A DNA stretch of 64,000 nt from Erysipelotrichales bacterium (GCA_910575705.1 CAJTFG010000004.1:62001-126000), one strand, 5' to 3'; numbered from the stretch's first letter, positions 1-8,636 are shown. The notes: generated by a model not told the origin, from the sequence alone. A program made the numbers and translations.

Positions 1-1
1 A

Positions 2-355
2 GGAAAGACGGTAGGGGTACAAAACGGAACCATTCAGCAGGAAGCCGTAGAAGGAATTGCCGAGGAATATGGATTAACGGTAGAAACACGTAAAGAATAT
101 GCGGATATTGCACAGGAAATATTAAACGGAAATATTGACTTCATGGTATGTGAAAAGGCGATGGCAGAAGGACTGAAAGAAACGTATAAACAGCTGGACA
201 GCTTCTTGCTCGGTGTCGGTGAAGGCTCTGAAGGAAATGCGATCGGATTTAAAAAAGGCTCTGAATACAAAGCTGCATTTGATAAAGCGATCCAGGAGAT
301 GAAGGACAGCGGTGAAATGCAGAAGTTGATCGATAAGTGGTTTAAAGCAGAATAA
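2..355 (+). CDS. Amino-acid-type ABC transporter substrate-binding protein, C-terminal part (partial)
   Basis: The reading frame is open from the window edge to the TAA at 353-355, so the start and signal peptide lie outside. The 117 visible residues match the second lobe of family 3 solute-binding proteins: GKTVGVQNGTIQQ opens the lobe, an acidic segment with FMVCEKAMAEG follows, then a predicted helix ending EMQKLIDKWF, the usual C-terminus of this family. It would capture a polar amino acid or similar small solute outside the membrane and deliver it to an ABC permease. The permease and ATPase genes are not in the window, so the ligand cannot be inferred. A clear terminator follows at once, so this is the last gene of its unit. 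Confidence 0.85.
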   Translation, partial: GKTVGVQNGTIQQEAVEGIAEEYGLTVETRKEYADIAQEILNGNIDFMVCEKAMAEGLKETYKQLDSFLLGVGEGSEGNAIGFKKGSEYKAAFDKAIQEMKDSGEMQKLIDKWFKAE

Positions 356-366
356 ATTATGTAACG

Positions 367-410
367 AAGTGAACCGAAAAAGCAGATGAGCTTATAAGGT
401 TCACTTTTTA
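367..410 (+). terminator. Intrinsic terminator after the binding-protein gene
   Basis: A 9-bp perfect stem (AAGTGAACC at 367-375 with GGTTCACTT at 398-406) is followed by a run of T. Confidence 0.8.
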
Positions 411-471
411 TAAAAGATCATAGAAAGAAAATCAAGAAAAGGGCTGTAGGGACACAGTCGACGTGAACGTA

Positions 472-480
472 TGGTATAAT
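472..480 (+). promoter_or_regulatory. Extended -10 promoter for the ABM-like gene
   Basis: TGGTATAAT is a perfect -10 hexamer with the TGN extension. It lies 30 bp before the ATG at 510. No good -35 is seen, as expected for an extended -10. Confidence 0.6.
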
Positions 481-509
481 GAAAAAAACGATAGAAAGGG
501 AAGCGGTAT

Positions 510-809
510 ATGGCAAAGACAGCATGGATTTTTTCATACAAACTTAAGAAGAACGTAAGTGAAGAAGTGTTCATCGAACGAACGCAAAAACTGCATGATG
601 ACATCATTGCAAAGGCGAAGGGATTTATTTCCTGGGAGCATTATGTCCAAGGTAATGTATGGACGGATTTTGTTCTTTGGGAAAGCGAGGAAGATGCGCA
701 GAATGCGACGACGGTAGGAAAGGGAAAGGCCGTAACGGAAGAGTTTTATGCATGTATTCAGATGACTACGTGCAGAGCGTTGATCTCAAAATTTGTGAAA
801 AAATATTAG
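510..809 (+). CDS. Small dimeric alpha/beta-barrel (ABM-like) protein
   Basis: This 99-residue protein has no signal peptide. It begins with a beta strand (TAWIFSYKLKKNV), then a helix (EEVFIERTQKLHDDIIAK), then the GFISWEHYVQGNVWTDFVLWES segment that is typical of the antibiotic-biosynthesis-monooxygenase/dimeric alpha-beta barrel fold. Members are often heme-degrading or quinone-oxidising enzymes, but many have no known role, and no catalytic residue can be assigned here. The gene stands alone between an extended -10 promoter and a terminator shared with the converging EamA gene. A Shine-Dalgarno-like GAAAGGGAAGCGG precedes the ATG. The fold assignment is fair and the function is unknown. 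Confidence 0.6.
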   Translation: MAKTAWIFSYKLKKNVSEEVFIERTQKLHDDIIAKAKGFISWEHYVQGNVWTDFVLWESEEDAQNATTVGKGKAVTEEFYACIQMTTCRALISKFVKKY

Positions 810-823
810 GTATTTGCGAATCA

Positions 824-852
824 TAAAAAAAGACGGTCAAACGTCTTTTTTT
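824..852. terminator. Bidirectional terminator between converging genes
   Basis: AGACG (831-835) pairs with CGTCT (842-846). The stem is extended by A and T runs on both sides, so it can work in both directions. It overlaps the stop codon of the EamA gene. Confidence 0.75.
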
Positions 853-1700
853 TCACGTGTATATACATACATAAAAACAGCTATGAGAATGATGATGCCA
901 TATCCGATAAGGCTGTAGAGATCCGGTATTTGTTGAAAGAGCAAGAATCCCAGCACCGCTGCGAAAATGACTTGTGAATAGTCAAATACGGAAATTTCTT
1001 TTGCCGGAGCAAACGTATAGGCATAAGTTACAGCGAACTGCCCACCGGCGGCAGCCAGTCCTGCCATCAATAGATATGTTGTCTGTAACGGCGTCATCGG
1101 ATGAAAATCGCAAATGACAAAAGGAAGCACGCTGAGGCAGGAGAACACAGAGAAGAAGAATACGACCTTAGGTCCTTTCAAGCCATGATGGGTCAGGTAG
1201 CGGACGAGAGTATAGGCAACACCTGTGCTCATAGCGCCGATGACGGCGATGATGCTCGGAAAAAGGGAGGCTGCCTCCATGCTCGGTTTGATGACGAGAA
1301 GGCTTCCTGCAAATGCGATGAGAATGGCGCCTATTTGAAAGGGACGTACGGTTTCTTTTAATATGAAGAAGGAAAAGATAACAACGAAGAACGGTCCTAA
1401 TTTTTGCAGCATGGATGCATCGGCTAACAGCAGGTGGTCGACGGCATAGAAATTTGAAAGCAGTCCGATCGTTCCAAACAGCGAACGGATCAGCAAAGGG
1501 GTGATATACCGTTTTTCATAATGGAATCCTTCTTTGCTTTTCCATAAGATGATCCCTGCGAATAGCAAAGCGACCAAATTGCGGAAAAAGCTTTTCTGCA
1601 TGGAAGGGATATCGCCGGATAAGCGGACGAACGCATTCATGAGCGCAAAGAAGAATGCGGATGCGATGATGCATGTGATGCCTTTTTGTCGGTTGTTCAT
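837..1700 (-). CDS. EamA/DMT-family transporter
   Basis: This 287-residue integral membrane protein has about ten hydrophobic segments arranged as two EamA repeats, the normal layout of drug/metabolite transporters. The first repeat starts with TCIIASAFFFALMNAFVRL and the second near FPSIIAVIGAMSTGVAYTLVRYL. Between them lies the typical ETVRPFQIGAILIAFAG motif, where a helix hairpin follows the conserved ET. The C-terminus is basic and cytoplasmic. Substrates range from amino acids to nucleotides, and none can be assigned here. The start is supported by AGGAGG 7 bases upstream. The gene is monocistronic and reads towards the ABM-like gene. Confidence 0.85.
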   Translation of the reverse strand: MNNRQKGITCIIASAFFFALMNAFVRLSGDIPSMQKSFFRNLVALLFAGIILWKSKEGFHYEKRYITPLLIRSLFGTIGLLSNFYAVDHLLLADASMLQKLGPFFVVIFSFFILKETVRPFQIGAILIAFAGSLLVIKPSMEAASLFPSIIAVIGAMSTGVAYTLVRYLTHHGLKGPKVVFFFSVFSCLSVLPFVICDFHPMTPLQTTYLLMAGLAAAGGQFAVTYAYTFAPAKEISVFDYSQVIFAAVLGFLLFQQIPDLYSLIGYGIIILIAVFMYVYTREKKDV

Positions 1701-1817
1701 AAGGTCCTCCTTTATACATAAGCATAAGTATACATAAAAAATACGGTAAAGAAAAGGTGCGTAAAATACTTTTTGTTTGTATACGTATCCGTTATAATAA
1801 ACAATGGAGTTGATAGT

Positions 1818-2426
1818 ATGAAACGCTATATGATCTTACTTGTGATATTAGGATCGGTACTGATGCCGGTTTATGCCAATACGAGGGAAGATGTGTCGTT
1901 GGCACGTTGTACGGATGGCGATACAGCTCATTTCTATATACAGGGTGAGGATGTTACCGTCCGCTTTTTGGCGATCAACGCACCGGAGTATACCAAAGAG
2001 AAAGAGCCTTATGGAAAGGAAGCCAGTGAATACGTATGCAATGCTTTGCGATCCGCTGAAAGCATTGAGCTGGAATATGATGAGGGCAGTACAAAGAGTG
2101 ATAAATACGGAAGGACATTGGCTTGGGTCTTTGTCGATGGAGTGTTGTTACAGGAAGACCTAGTAGAGAAAGGGCTGGCTGAAGTAGCGTATATTTATGG
2201 GGATTATGCGTATACAGATCGTTTGAAAGCGGCGCAGGAGCGGGCAAAAGCGCAAATGCTTTCCATGTGGAGCGATGCATCTTCGAAAGAAGAGCTCCCT
2301 TATTATATGACGATCATGGGCGGAGTGCTGTGTATTGGGGCAGGTCTTCTTTTTTATAAAGGAAGCAAACGCAGAAGACTTGTACGAAAAGGTATCCGGA
2401 GTATCATAAAAAAGAAAGGTGCATGA
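1818..2426 (+). CDS. Membrane-anchored thermonuclease-like (SNase) protein
   Basis: This 202-residue protein starts with a signal peptide (KRYMILLVILGSVLMPVYA) followed by a staphylococcal nuclease domain. Ca and active-site elements are visible: CTDGDT (Asp33, Asp35), VRFLAINAPE (Arg49) and KYGRTLAWV (Arg99), matching the two catalytic arginines of the family, with an acidic segment (EKEP) where the catalytic Glu is expected. After the domain comes a second hydrophobic segment (about residues 162-181) and a very basic tail (KGSKRRRLVRKG), so the nuclease should face outwards, tethered by its C-terminus. It would degrade extracellular DNA or RNA at the cell surface. The ATG at 1818 was chosen because GGAG lies 8 bases upstream. 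A start at 1773 would add residues before the signal peptide. Confidence 0.8.
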   Translation: MKRYMILLVILGSVLMPVYANTREDVSLARCTDGDTAHFYIQGEDVTVRFLAINAPEYTKEKEPYGKEASEYVCNALRSAESIELEYDEGSTKSDKYGRTLAWVFVDGVLLQEDLVEKGLAEVAYIYGDYAYTDRLKAAQERAKAQMLSMWSDASSKEELPYYMTIMGGVLCIGAGLLFYKGSKRRRLVRKGIRSIIKKKGA

Positions 2427-2446
2427 TGCACCTTTATATTTTTTTG
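2415..2446 (+). terminator. Intrinsic terminator of the nuclease gene
   Basis: AAAGGTGCA pairs with TGCACCTTT across a short loop, followed by ATATTTTTTT. It overlaps the last codons. Confidence 0.8.
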
Positions 2447-3633
2447 ATCTCTTTACTCAGCTGAGCGCCTAATTCCATATAGCGGTTTAGATCCTCTTCG
2501 CTCGGTGTATAGTTCTGGGCGAGTATATCCTCGCATAACAGAGGGATGCCGCAGTCTGTAAGACGAGCGTTGATGTCTTTGGTAACGCCGTTAAACCATC
2601 CGTAAGAGCCAAATCCCAGCCCTTTTTTTCCTTTCACTTTGCAGCTTTTCAGTTTTTCCAGAAATCCTGCGATTGCCGGATTCATCGCATTGTTATAGCA
2701 GCCGCTTCCGACGAGTATCGCTTTGGCATCCAGCAGTTCTTTCATAATCAGAGAACTGCTTGTATGCGAATACTGAAACAGCTTGACGCACGTACCGTTT
2801 CTTCCGAATCCTTCGGCCAGTGCTTCCGCCATCATCTGTGTATGATGCCAGACGCTTTCATAAACGATGACGACTTTGTCCTTGGCGGCGAAGGAAGCAA
2901 ATTCCTGATAAGCCTCAAGGATCTGCGCTGTGTATTTCTTCCATATGATGCCGTGTGCGGGGGCGATCATATCGATATGGATATTCATCGCCTGAATATC
3001 TTTAAGCTTTGCCAGGACGCGGTCTCCGTATGGCATGACGATGTTGGCATAGTAGTCTTTTGCTTTATCCAGGCATTTTGAAAGACCGTGTGCTTCATCA
3101 TAGATATCATAGCTGGGGATATGCTGTCCAAAGGCATCGTTAGAAAACAGGATGTCGGCTTCTTTGACATAGGTCATCATATTATCCGGCCAATGGATCA
3201 TCGGCATTTCCATAAAGGTCAGCGTATATTTCCCTGTGCACAGCGTATCGCCGGTTTTTACTTTGCGGTATGCGTAGTCATGGAAATATTGTTTCAGCAT
3301 GATGTTGACGCCGGCATTGGAAGCATATGCATGCGCATCCGGATATTGTTCCATGAATTTCACAAAGCCACCGGAATGATCCGGTTCCGCGTGCTGAACG
3401 ATGACGTTATGGATAGGACGGTCTTGGATCACAGAACGAATGCGTTCCATCATGACATCCATGAATTCCTCTTCCACCGTATCGATCAACGTGATCTCTT
3501 CATCGACGATCAGATAGGCATTGTACGTTGTTCCATCCTCGATAGGAAACAGATCACCATGGAAATGGCGCAGCTGAAAGTCATGCACCCCTACCCAATA
3601 CATATTTTCTTTTATTTGAATTGCCTGCTTCAT
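2434..3633 (-). CDS. Flavodiiron protein (FprA-type oxygen/NO reductase)
   Basis: The 399 residues divide into an N-terminal metallo-beta-lactamase domain and a C-terminal flavodoxin domain. The di-iron ligands are readable: HAEPDH (His81, Glu83, Asp85, His86), IHW (His147), SNDAFG (Asp166) and PAHG. The flavodoxin domain begins near residue 255 with VVIVYESVWHHTQ, the FMN phosphate loop. The enzyme reduces O2 to water, or NO to N2O, in the cytoplasm and protects anaerobes from these gases. Electrons usually come from rubredoxin or ferredoxin; no rubredoxin domain is fused here. The start at 3633 has GGAGG at good spacing, whereas an upstream ATG at 3675 has none. The gene is transcribed alone. 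Confidence 0.93.
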   Translation of the reverse strand: MKQAIQIKENMYWVGVHDFQLRHFHGDLFPIEDGTTYNAYLIVDEEITLIDTVEEEFMDVMMERIRSVIQDRPIHNVIVQHAEPDHSGGFVKFMEQYPDAHAYASNAGVNIMLKQYFHDYAYRKVKTGDTLCTGKYTLTFMEMPMIHWPDNMMTYVKEADILFSNDAFGQHIPSYDIYDEAHGLSKCLDKAKDYYANIVMPYGDRVLAKLKDIQAMNIHIDMIAPAHGIIWKKYTAQILEAYQEFASFAAKDKVVIVYESVWHHTQMMAEALAEGFGRNGTCVKLFQYSHTSSSLIMKELLDAKAILVGSGCYNNAMNPAIAGFLEKLKSCKVKGKKGLGFGSYGWFNGVTKDINARLTDCGIPLLCEDILAQNYTPSEEDLNRYMELGAQLSKEIKKI

Positions 3634-3816
3634 AAATACTACCTCCATACGTAATATAATTATTATTTTATCCATATTGAAAGGAAATATCTACTATTTT
3701 GCCTGAATTTCGTGAATTTTGTCCTATAAAGAGAAGAAGCTCTGTTTTTTCGTAATTCCTTCAAAAATATAGGGTTTTTTAGAGTATAATAAAGCTATAG
3801 ATAAAGGAGGATTCAT

Positions 3817-4956
3817 ATGATCATACAAAGTGAAAGAGTCTGGGTGCTGGGGCAATTTCTGAAAGCGCAGATCGAGATCGCAGACGGAAAGATTGTCCAT
3901 ATTTATCCTTATGGCGCCAAACAGGCGGATAAAGATTATGGAAGCAGGCGGATTGTGCCCGGGTTTATCGACATTCATACGCACGGCGCTTATGGCTGGG
4001 ATACCAATGATGCGACAGAGGAAGGGCTGCGTAAATGGATGAAGCATATTCCTGAGGAAGGGGTAACGGGGATATGTCCGACGACGATTACGCAAAGCGA
4101 AGAAGTTTTGACAAAGGCGGTAGCAAATGTCGCAAAGGTCGTAAGAGATGGCTATGAAGGGGCGGAGATTCTCGGTATTCACTTTGAAGGACCGTACTTG
4201 GATATGGTATATAAGGGGGCTCAGCCCGAGGAGCATATCGTAAAGCCGAATGTGGAGCAGTTTAAACGCTACCAGAAGGCGGCGGACGGACTGATCAAGA
4301 TCATCACGATGGCAACGGAGCAGGACGATGATTTTGCGCTTACGAAATATTGTGCAGAAACGGGCGTAGCTGTCAGCATCGGGCATTCTGCGGCTACTTT
4401 TGAAGATGCCGCTATGGCGATCGCCAATGGCGCAAAATCCATGACGCATATATTTAATGGGATGACGCCGTTCCATCATCGAAAACCGGGATTGGTCGGT
4501 GCCGCTATGCGCTTCCGTGATACGTTTGGAGAAGTGATCGCGGATGGAAATCATTCGGACTTGGCGGCTTTGAACGATCTGTTTACTGCCAAAGGAAGAG
4601 ACTATACGATCATGATTTCCGATGCTCTGATGGTAAAGAGCTTGCCGGTCGGCACAAAGGTGCTGTTCGGCGGCAATGAGATAGAGCTGTATCCGGATGG
4701 CAGTGCGCATCTGACAGGATCCAAAGCCTTGGCAGGTTCTACGCTGAATATCAATCGCGGATTGCAGATTCTTGTGGAAAAGGCGATGGTACCGTTTGAT
4801 GCAGCGATCAATTCCTGCACCCTGAATCCGGCAAGACTGCTTGGCGTAGACGATCGGAAGGGAAAACTGGTAGCGGGATATGATGCCGATATCGTTGTGT
4901 TGAATGACGATTACTCCGTGGAAATGACGTACTGCAAAGGGCAGGAAGCCATATAG
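3817..4956 (+). CDS. nagA: N-acetylglucosamine-6-phosphate deacetylase
   Basis: This 379-residue amidohydrolase removes the acetyl group from GlcNAc-6-phosphate to give glucosamine-6-phosphate, for amino-sugar catabolism and cell-wall recycling. Visible motifs are GFIDIHTHG (residues 49-57), HFEGPYL with metal ligand Glu124, IGHSAA (His190), MTHIFNGM (His211), and ISDA with catalytic Asp269. The length matches the family. AAAGGAGG lies 8 bases before the ATG. The next step, nagB, lies 3.8 kb downstream in the same direction but separated by other genes and terminators, so the two are not one operon here. Confidence 0.95.
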   Translation: MIIQSERVWVLGQFLKAQIEIADGKIVHIYPYGAKQADKDYGSRRIVPGFIDIHTHGAYGWDTNDATEEGLRKWMKHIPEEGVTGICPTTITQSEEVLTKAVANVAKVVRDGYEGAEILGIHFEGPYLDMVYKGAQPEEHIVKPNVEQFKRYQKAADGLIKIITMATEQDDDFALTKYCAETGVAVSIGHSAATFEDAAMAIANGAKSMTHIFNGMTPFHHRKPGLVGAAMRFRDTFGEVIADGNHSDLAALNDLFTAKGRDYTIMISDALMVKSLPVGTKVLFGGNEIELYPDGSAHLTGSKALAGSTLNINRGLQILVEKAMVPFDAAINSCTLNPARLLGVDDRKGKLVAGYDADIVVLNDDYSVEMTYCKGQEAI

Positions 4957-4962
4957 GATAGT

Positions 4963-4994
4963 AAAAGGAGCCTATACCAAAGGCTCTTTTTTTT
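4963..4994 (+). terminator. Intrinsic terminator of nagA
   Basis: GAGCCT (4968-4973) pairs with AGGCTC (4981-4986), followed by eight T. Confidence 0.75.
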
Positions 4995-5020
4995 CATATC
5001 GTAAAGCAGGAGATGAGAAT

Positions 5021-5587
5021 ATGGCAATACGTATCTTTATCGATCAGGGGCATAATCCGGGGTATATCAATGCGGGTGCTTCCGCAAACGGATTGAGTGA
5101 AGCGGATGTGACGTATCATGTGGGAGCTTATCTGGCAGATATGCTGGCGTCTGACAGCCGTTTTGAAGTGCGGACATCCAGAACATATCCGGAAGAAGTA
5201 CTCGGTTACGATACACCTTCCAGTTTGCAAGAGCGGGTATATCAGGCAAATAGCTGGCCGGCTGATTACTTTATCAGCATTCATGCCAACTATAATGAAA
5301 ATCCGGCGATCAACGGCAGTGAGGTTTATGTGTATCAACGATATTCCCGGGCATGGCATTTGGGGGAAGATGTTTTAGACAGCATTGTAGAAGTAGTCGG
5401 TACAAGAGACAACCTAGTTCGTGTAAATCCGTCTTTATATGTGCTTCGTCGAACGACGATGCCGGCTATTCTCGTAGAGCTGGGATATTTGACGAATACA
5501 GCGGATGCGGAAAAGCTCAGAGATGATCAATATGCATTTGCGCAAGGAATTTATTTGGGAATATTGCGTTATTTTGAGCTTGTTTGA
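5021..5587 (+). CDS. N-acetylmuramoyl-L-alanine amidase (Amidase_3), no signal peptide
   Basis: This 188-residue protein is a bare Amidase_3 catalytic domain. The zinc ligands are DQGHNPG (His11), GLSEAD (Glu27) and SIHAN (His88), and the catalytic Glu153 is in LVELGYLTN. It cleaves the bond between N-acetylmuramic acid and L-alanine in peptidoglycan. There is no signal peptide, SH3 or other wall-binding repeat, so it is either released by lysis, exported by a non-classical route, used in the mother cell during sporulation as for CwlC of Bacillus, or takes internalised wall fragments. The sequence does not decide between these. A GGAG-type ribosome site precedes the ATG. The gene follows the nagA terminator directly. 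Confidence 0.88.
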   Translation: MAIRIFIDQGHNPGYINAGASANGLSEADVTYHVGAYLADMLASDSRFEVRTSRTYPEEVLGYDTPSSLQERVYQANSWPADYFISIHANYNENPAINGSEVYVYQRYSRAWHLGEDVLDSIVEVVGTRDNLVRVNPSLYVLRRTTMPAILVELGYLTNTADAEKLRDDQYAFAQGIYLGILRYFELV

Positions 5588-5683
5588 TGATGGTATGCGC
5601 TGTTATCGTTTGCGGAAAATCTGTTTATCGTGGAAATTTTGACGGGAATGCGGTATGATATGCATGGCAGAAAGGGATCATGT

Positions 5684-6469
5684 ATGAATAAAACGATAAA
5701 AGCGATTTTTTTTGATGTCGATGGAACGATGTATTGGCATCCGATCCATGATCTTGTTCCATCTACAAAGGAAACACTTCAGAAGCTTCATAAAAAAGGA
5801 TATAAGATCGGCGTTGCAACCAGCCGCTGTCATGCGGAATTTGATCATGTACCTTCCTTTTTGAGAGAATTTCCTTTTGATGGAATGATCTTTGATGGAG
5901 GGGCGCTGATCCTTGATCGGGATGGAAGTATCCTTTATCAAAACGATATCAAGGAGGAAGATAAACAGGTACTCATAGGATATGCACAAGCGCATGGCTT
6001 GACGGTCCGCTATGCTACGGCAGACGGTAATTATTTTTTGCGGGAAGAAACACCGCAGATACAGGATGAGTTTTTTAAACTGTATTTAACGATACCGACT
6101 GTGAAATCGTATGAAGGGGATATATGCGATAATATTTTGATATGTGCAAATGAACAGCAGCAAAAAGAGATCATCGATCAGCTGTCCGATGTGAATATCA
6201 GCGATCATAAAGAACTGCTGGAGATCACGGCAAAGGGAACCAATAAAGCAAGTGCTGTTGAACGGCTTGCGGCTATGTGGGGGATCGGCATGGATGAGGT
6301 GCTGTGCTTTGGTGATGGTTTCAATGATTTGGAAATGATCGAACAGGCGGGGATCGGTGTTGCGATGGGCAATGGCGAGAATGATTTGAAGAGATTGGCG
6401 GATTACGTTTGCGATCCGATTGACCGGGATGGGATCGCGAATATCGTCAAAGAGCTGGGGCTGCTCTAG
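5684..6469 (+). CDS. Cof-type HAD-family phosphatase
   Basis: This 261-residue cytoplasmic HAD protein has motif I FFDVDGTMY near the N-terminus, motif II in GVATSR, a conserved Lys in TAKGTNKASAV, and motif IV CFGDGFNDLEMIEQAG. The C2B cap places it in the Cof/sugar-phosphatase group, which acts on sugar phosphates, flavin precursors or pyridoxal phosphate. The substrate cannot be read from sequence. The ATG at 5684 was chosen over an upstream in-frame ATG at 5630 because AAAGGG lies just before it and the HAD motif then sits at the usual distance from the start. It probably forms an operon with the mutarotase-like gene 13 bases downstream. Confidence 0.88.
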   Translation: MNKTIKAIFFDVDGTMYWHPIHDLVPSTKETLQKLHKKGYKIGVATSRCHAEFDHVPSFLREFPFDGMIFDGGALILDRDGSILYQNDIKEEDKQVLIGYAQAHGLTVRYATADGNYFLREETPQIQDEFFKLYLTIPTVKSYEGDICDNILICANEQQQKEIIDQLSDVNISDHKELLEITAKGTNKASAVERLAAMWGIGMDEVLCFGDGFNDLEMIEQAGIGVAMGNGENDLKRLADYVCDPIDRDGIANIVKELGLL

Positions 6470-6482
6470 AAAGGAACATTTT

Positions 6483-7349
6483 ATGAAATTGGAAAACGAG
6501 CGTTATGAAGTGACATTTGTGGAAGAAGGCGGAGAGATTTACAGCTTTACGGATAAGCAAACGGGCATTCAGTATATGTGGCAGGGAGATGAGGAACACT
6601 GGGGCGGTAAAAATCCGAGTTTGTTCCCTATCGTCGGTAATACATACAGCGGTACATATGAAATTGACGGCAAGCGATATGCGATGAAGAATCACGGCTT
6701 GATTCGCTATGCGAAATTGACTTGCACAAAACAGGACGAACGGCAAGTCGTGTTTGAACTGCATAGTGATGAGGAGACGAAACGGCAGTATCCGTTTGAT
6801 TTCCATTATGCGATCTCTTATACGCTGGAAAATAATACATTGACGGTCCGCTACGATATCCGCAATGACGGAGATGCGGACATGCCGTTTTCTTTCGGCT
6901 TGCATCCGGGATTTAACTGCCCGTTGACAGCGGATGAGAAGTTTACGGATTATCATCTTCATTTTTCCAATCCGGAGTATTTGCGGCAGATGATCATGGA
7001 CAGAGATAAGATCCGGCCTCCTTATATAGAAACGTCTTCGGAAGCGGTTCAGGATATTCCTTTGACATATGATTGGATCCAGTCTCAGGCAACGATCATC
7101 TACAAGGATATTCGAAGTGCCTATGTATCGTTGATGGGGAAGGAACACGGTGTGCGTGTGTCATTGATCGGTTATCCGCTATTGGCGATCTGGACCGCAA
7201 AAACAGGAGCACCGTTTTTGTGCATCGAGCCTTGGATGGGACATGCGGATTTTCATGATGTGAAGGAAGACTTTTATCATCGAGAAGGGACCATGATATT
7301 GTCTTCGGGAAACAGCTTTACGACTTCTTATACGATCGAAGTGTTTTAG
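6483..7349 (+). CDS. Aldose 1-epimerase family protein (LacX-like)
   Basis: This 288-residue protein has the galactose-mutarotase fold. Visible motifs include PSLFPIVGNTYSG, MKNHGLIRYAK (the conserved His-Gly segment), and SFGLHPGFNCP, where the HPGF histidine corresponds to the catalytic acid of the family. It would interconvert sugar anomers in the cytoplasm; the LacX-like subgroup has no firmly known substrate. AAAGGAAC precedes the ATG and the gap from the HAD gene is 13 bases, so the two are probably co-transcribed and end at the terminator at 7348. Pairing with a sugar phosphatase suggests a shared sugar substrate, which is inference. Confidence 0.85.
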   Translation: MKLENERYEVTFVEEGGEIYSFTDKQTGIQYMWQGDEEHWGGKNPSLFPIVGNTYSGTYEIDGKRYAMKNHGLIRYAKLTCTKQDERQVVFELHSDEETKRQYPFDFHYAISYTLENNTLTVRYDIRNDGDADMPFSFGLHPGFNCPLTADEKFTDYHLHFSNPEYLRQMIMDRDKIRPPYIETSSEAVQDIPLTYDWIQSQATIIYKDIRSAYVSLMGKEHGVRVSLIGYPLLAIWTAKTGAPFLCIEPWMGHADFHDVKEDFYHREGTMILSSGNSFTTSYTIEVF

Positions 7350-7370
7350 ATGGCTCTGCCATCTTTTTTT
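7348..7370 (+). terminator. Intrinsic terminator of the HAD/mutarotase unit
   Basis: AGATGGC (7348-7354) pairs with GCCATCT (7358-7364), followed by T7. The stem begins at the stop codon. Confidence 0.8.
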
Positions 7371-7371
7371 G

Positions 7372-7402
7372 TTGACAATCGTATGATGTGATGATTACTA
7401 TA
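7372..7402 (+). promoter_or_regulatory. Probable promoter of the AI-2E family transporter gene
   Basis: A perfect -35 TTGACA (7372-7377) follows the terminator. The best -10 is TACTAT at 7397-7402, which gives a long 19-base spacer. Confidence 0.45.
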
Positions 7403-7434
7403 TAGGTAATTATAATTAGAAAGAAGTTTTACTT

Positions 7435-8631
7435 ATGAAAAAATGGTTTGTGAAAGAAGATCTGCCGAAAATAAGACCGTGGCTGCTGCTCAGCGTATTG
7501 GTCATCCTCTTTTATCTGGGGGTAAGCAATTTTACGAAGCTGCTGGCTGTTTTCGATTTTCTGCTGGATCTGTTTCAGCCGCTGCTGTTAGCGATCGCGT
7601 TTGCTTATATCTTGAATATTCCCATGATGTTTATAGAGCGAAGGATTCAGAAAAAGGTGAAGCGGGGCGGTGTGATCGACCGTAATATACGCGGTATTTC
7701 TTTGACGCTGACGATCCTTCTGGCGATCGTGTTTATCGTGTTTATCGGCAGCATCGTCGTACCGAGGATCGTTGAGAGCTTTATTCAGCTTTTCAATAAT
7801 ATCGGCATGCTCTTACAAAACATCTTTGATAATATCGATGAGATATTTGCTTTTTTCCATTTGGAATACCGTCTGGAAGATATCCGTCAGATACAGGAGT
7901 TTGTCAATATGCCGTGGAATGAAGTTTTCAAAAATATCATTTCTGTTTTAGGCGACAGCGCAAACGGTATTTGGACCAACGCCATGAGCGTTACATCTAC
8001 CTTCTTTTTATGGTTTATGGCGTTTATGTTTTCGCTGTATCTGTTAAGCGGTAAGGAAACGTTGCTGCGGCAGCTGCGCAGAGCGATCATTGCGCTGTTT
8101 AAAGAAAAAAAAGCAGCGGTACTCTTTGATTACAGCAGGCAGGCCAATGCAGTGTTTAAGAGTTTTATCACCGGTCAATTGATGGAGGCTTGCATCATCG
8201 GTATCCTTTACTATGTTACGATGCGTCTTTTCCGTTTTCCTTATCCGGAACTGATCGCTGTTATGATCGCATTATTTTCGCTGGTACCTGTATTCGGCCC
8301 GATGTGTGCGATGGTCATCGGAGCGTTTCTCATATTATCGGAAAATGTATTATCTGCCGTGTGGTTCATGGTTTATTTCCAACTGCTGTCACAGCTGGAG
8401 GATAATCTGATCTACCCGCGGATCGTAGGAAAGTCCGTAGGTCTTCCCGGTCTTTGGGTCATGCTGTCAATTTTCATTTTAGGCGATCTGTTTGGTATCG
8501 TGGGAATGGTTACTGCGGTTCCGCTTACCGCGTTCTTTTATACCTTATTTGCCGGCTGGGTGCGCAATACGCTGCAAAGGCGTCATGTCTGTGTCGATGA
8601 AGACGGTTATGTGATTGAGAAAGACAAGTAA
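7435..8631 (+). CDS. AI-2E family (PerM-like) transporter
   Basis: This 398-residue membrane protein has seven to eight hydrophobic segments. Two N-terminal helices (LLLSVLVILFYLGVSNF; LLLAIAFAYILNIPMMFI) are followed by a large loop with an amphipathic region at residues 125-170, then the conserved C-terminal block with FSLVPVFGP and QLEDNLIYPRIVGKSVGL, the family signature. Members have been linked to autoinducer-2 export or to Na+/H+ exchange, so the substrate is open. A strong terminator at 8637 shows the gene is transcribed alone. Confidence 0.9.
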   Translation: MKKWFVKEDLPKIRPWLLLSVLVILFYLGVSNFTKLLAVFDFLLDLFQPLLLAIAFAYILNIPMMFIERRIQKKVKRGGVIDRNIRGISLTLTILLAIVFIVFIGSIVVPRIVESFIQLFNNIGMLLQNIFDNIDEIFAFFHLEYRLEDIRQIQEFVNMPWNEVFKNIISVLGDSANGIWTNAMSVTSTFFLWFMAFMFSLYLLSGKETLLRQLRRAIIALFKEKKAAVLFDYSRQANAVFKSFITGQLMEACIIGILYYVTMRLFRFPYPELIAVMIALFSLVPVFGPMCAMVIGAFLILSENVLSAVWFMVYFQLLSQLEDNLIYPRIVGKSVGLPGLWVMLSIFILGDLFGIVGMVTAVPLTAFFYTLFAGWVRNTLQRRHVCVDEDGYVIEKDK

Positions 8632-8636
8632 ACAAG

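Noticed and set aside
4976-5003. Sigma-K-like promoter ahead of the amidase (AC, 17 bases, CATATCGTA)
   Set aside because: It overlaps the nagA terminator and would start the transcript within the ribosome site; such short motifs are common by chance.
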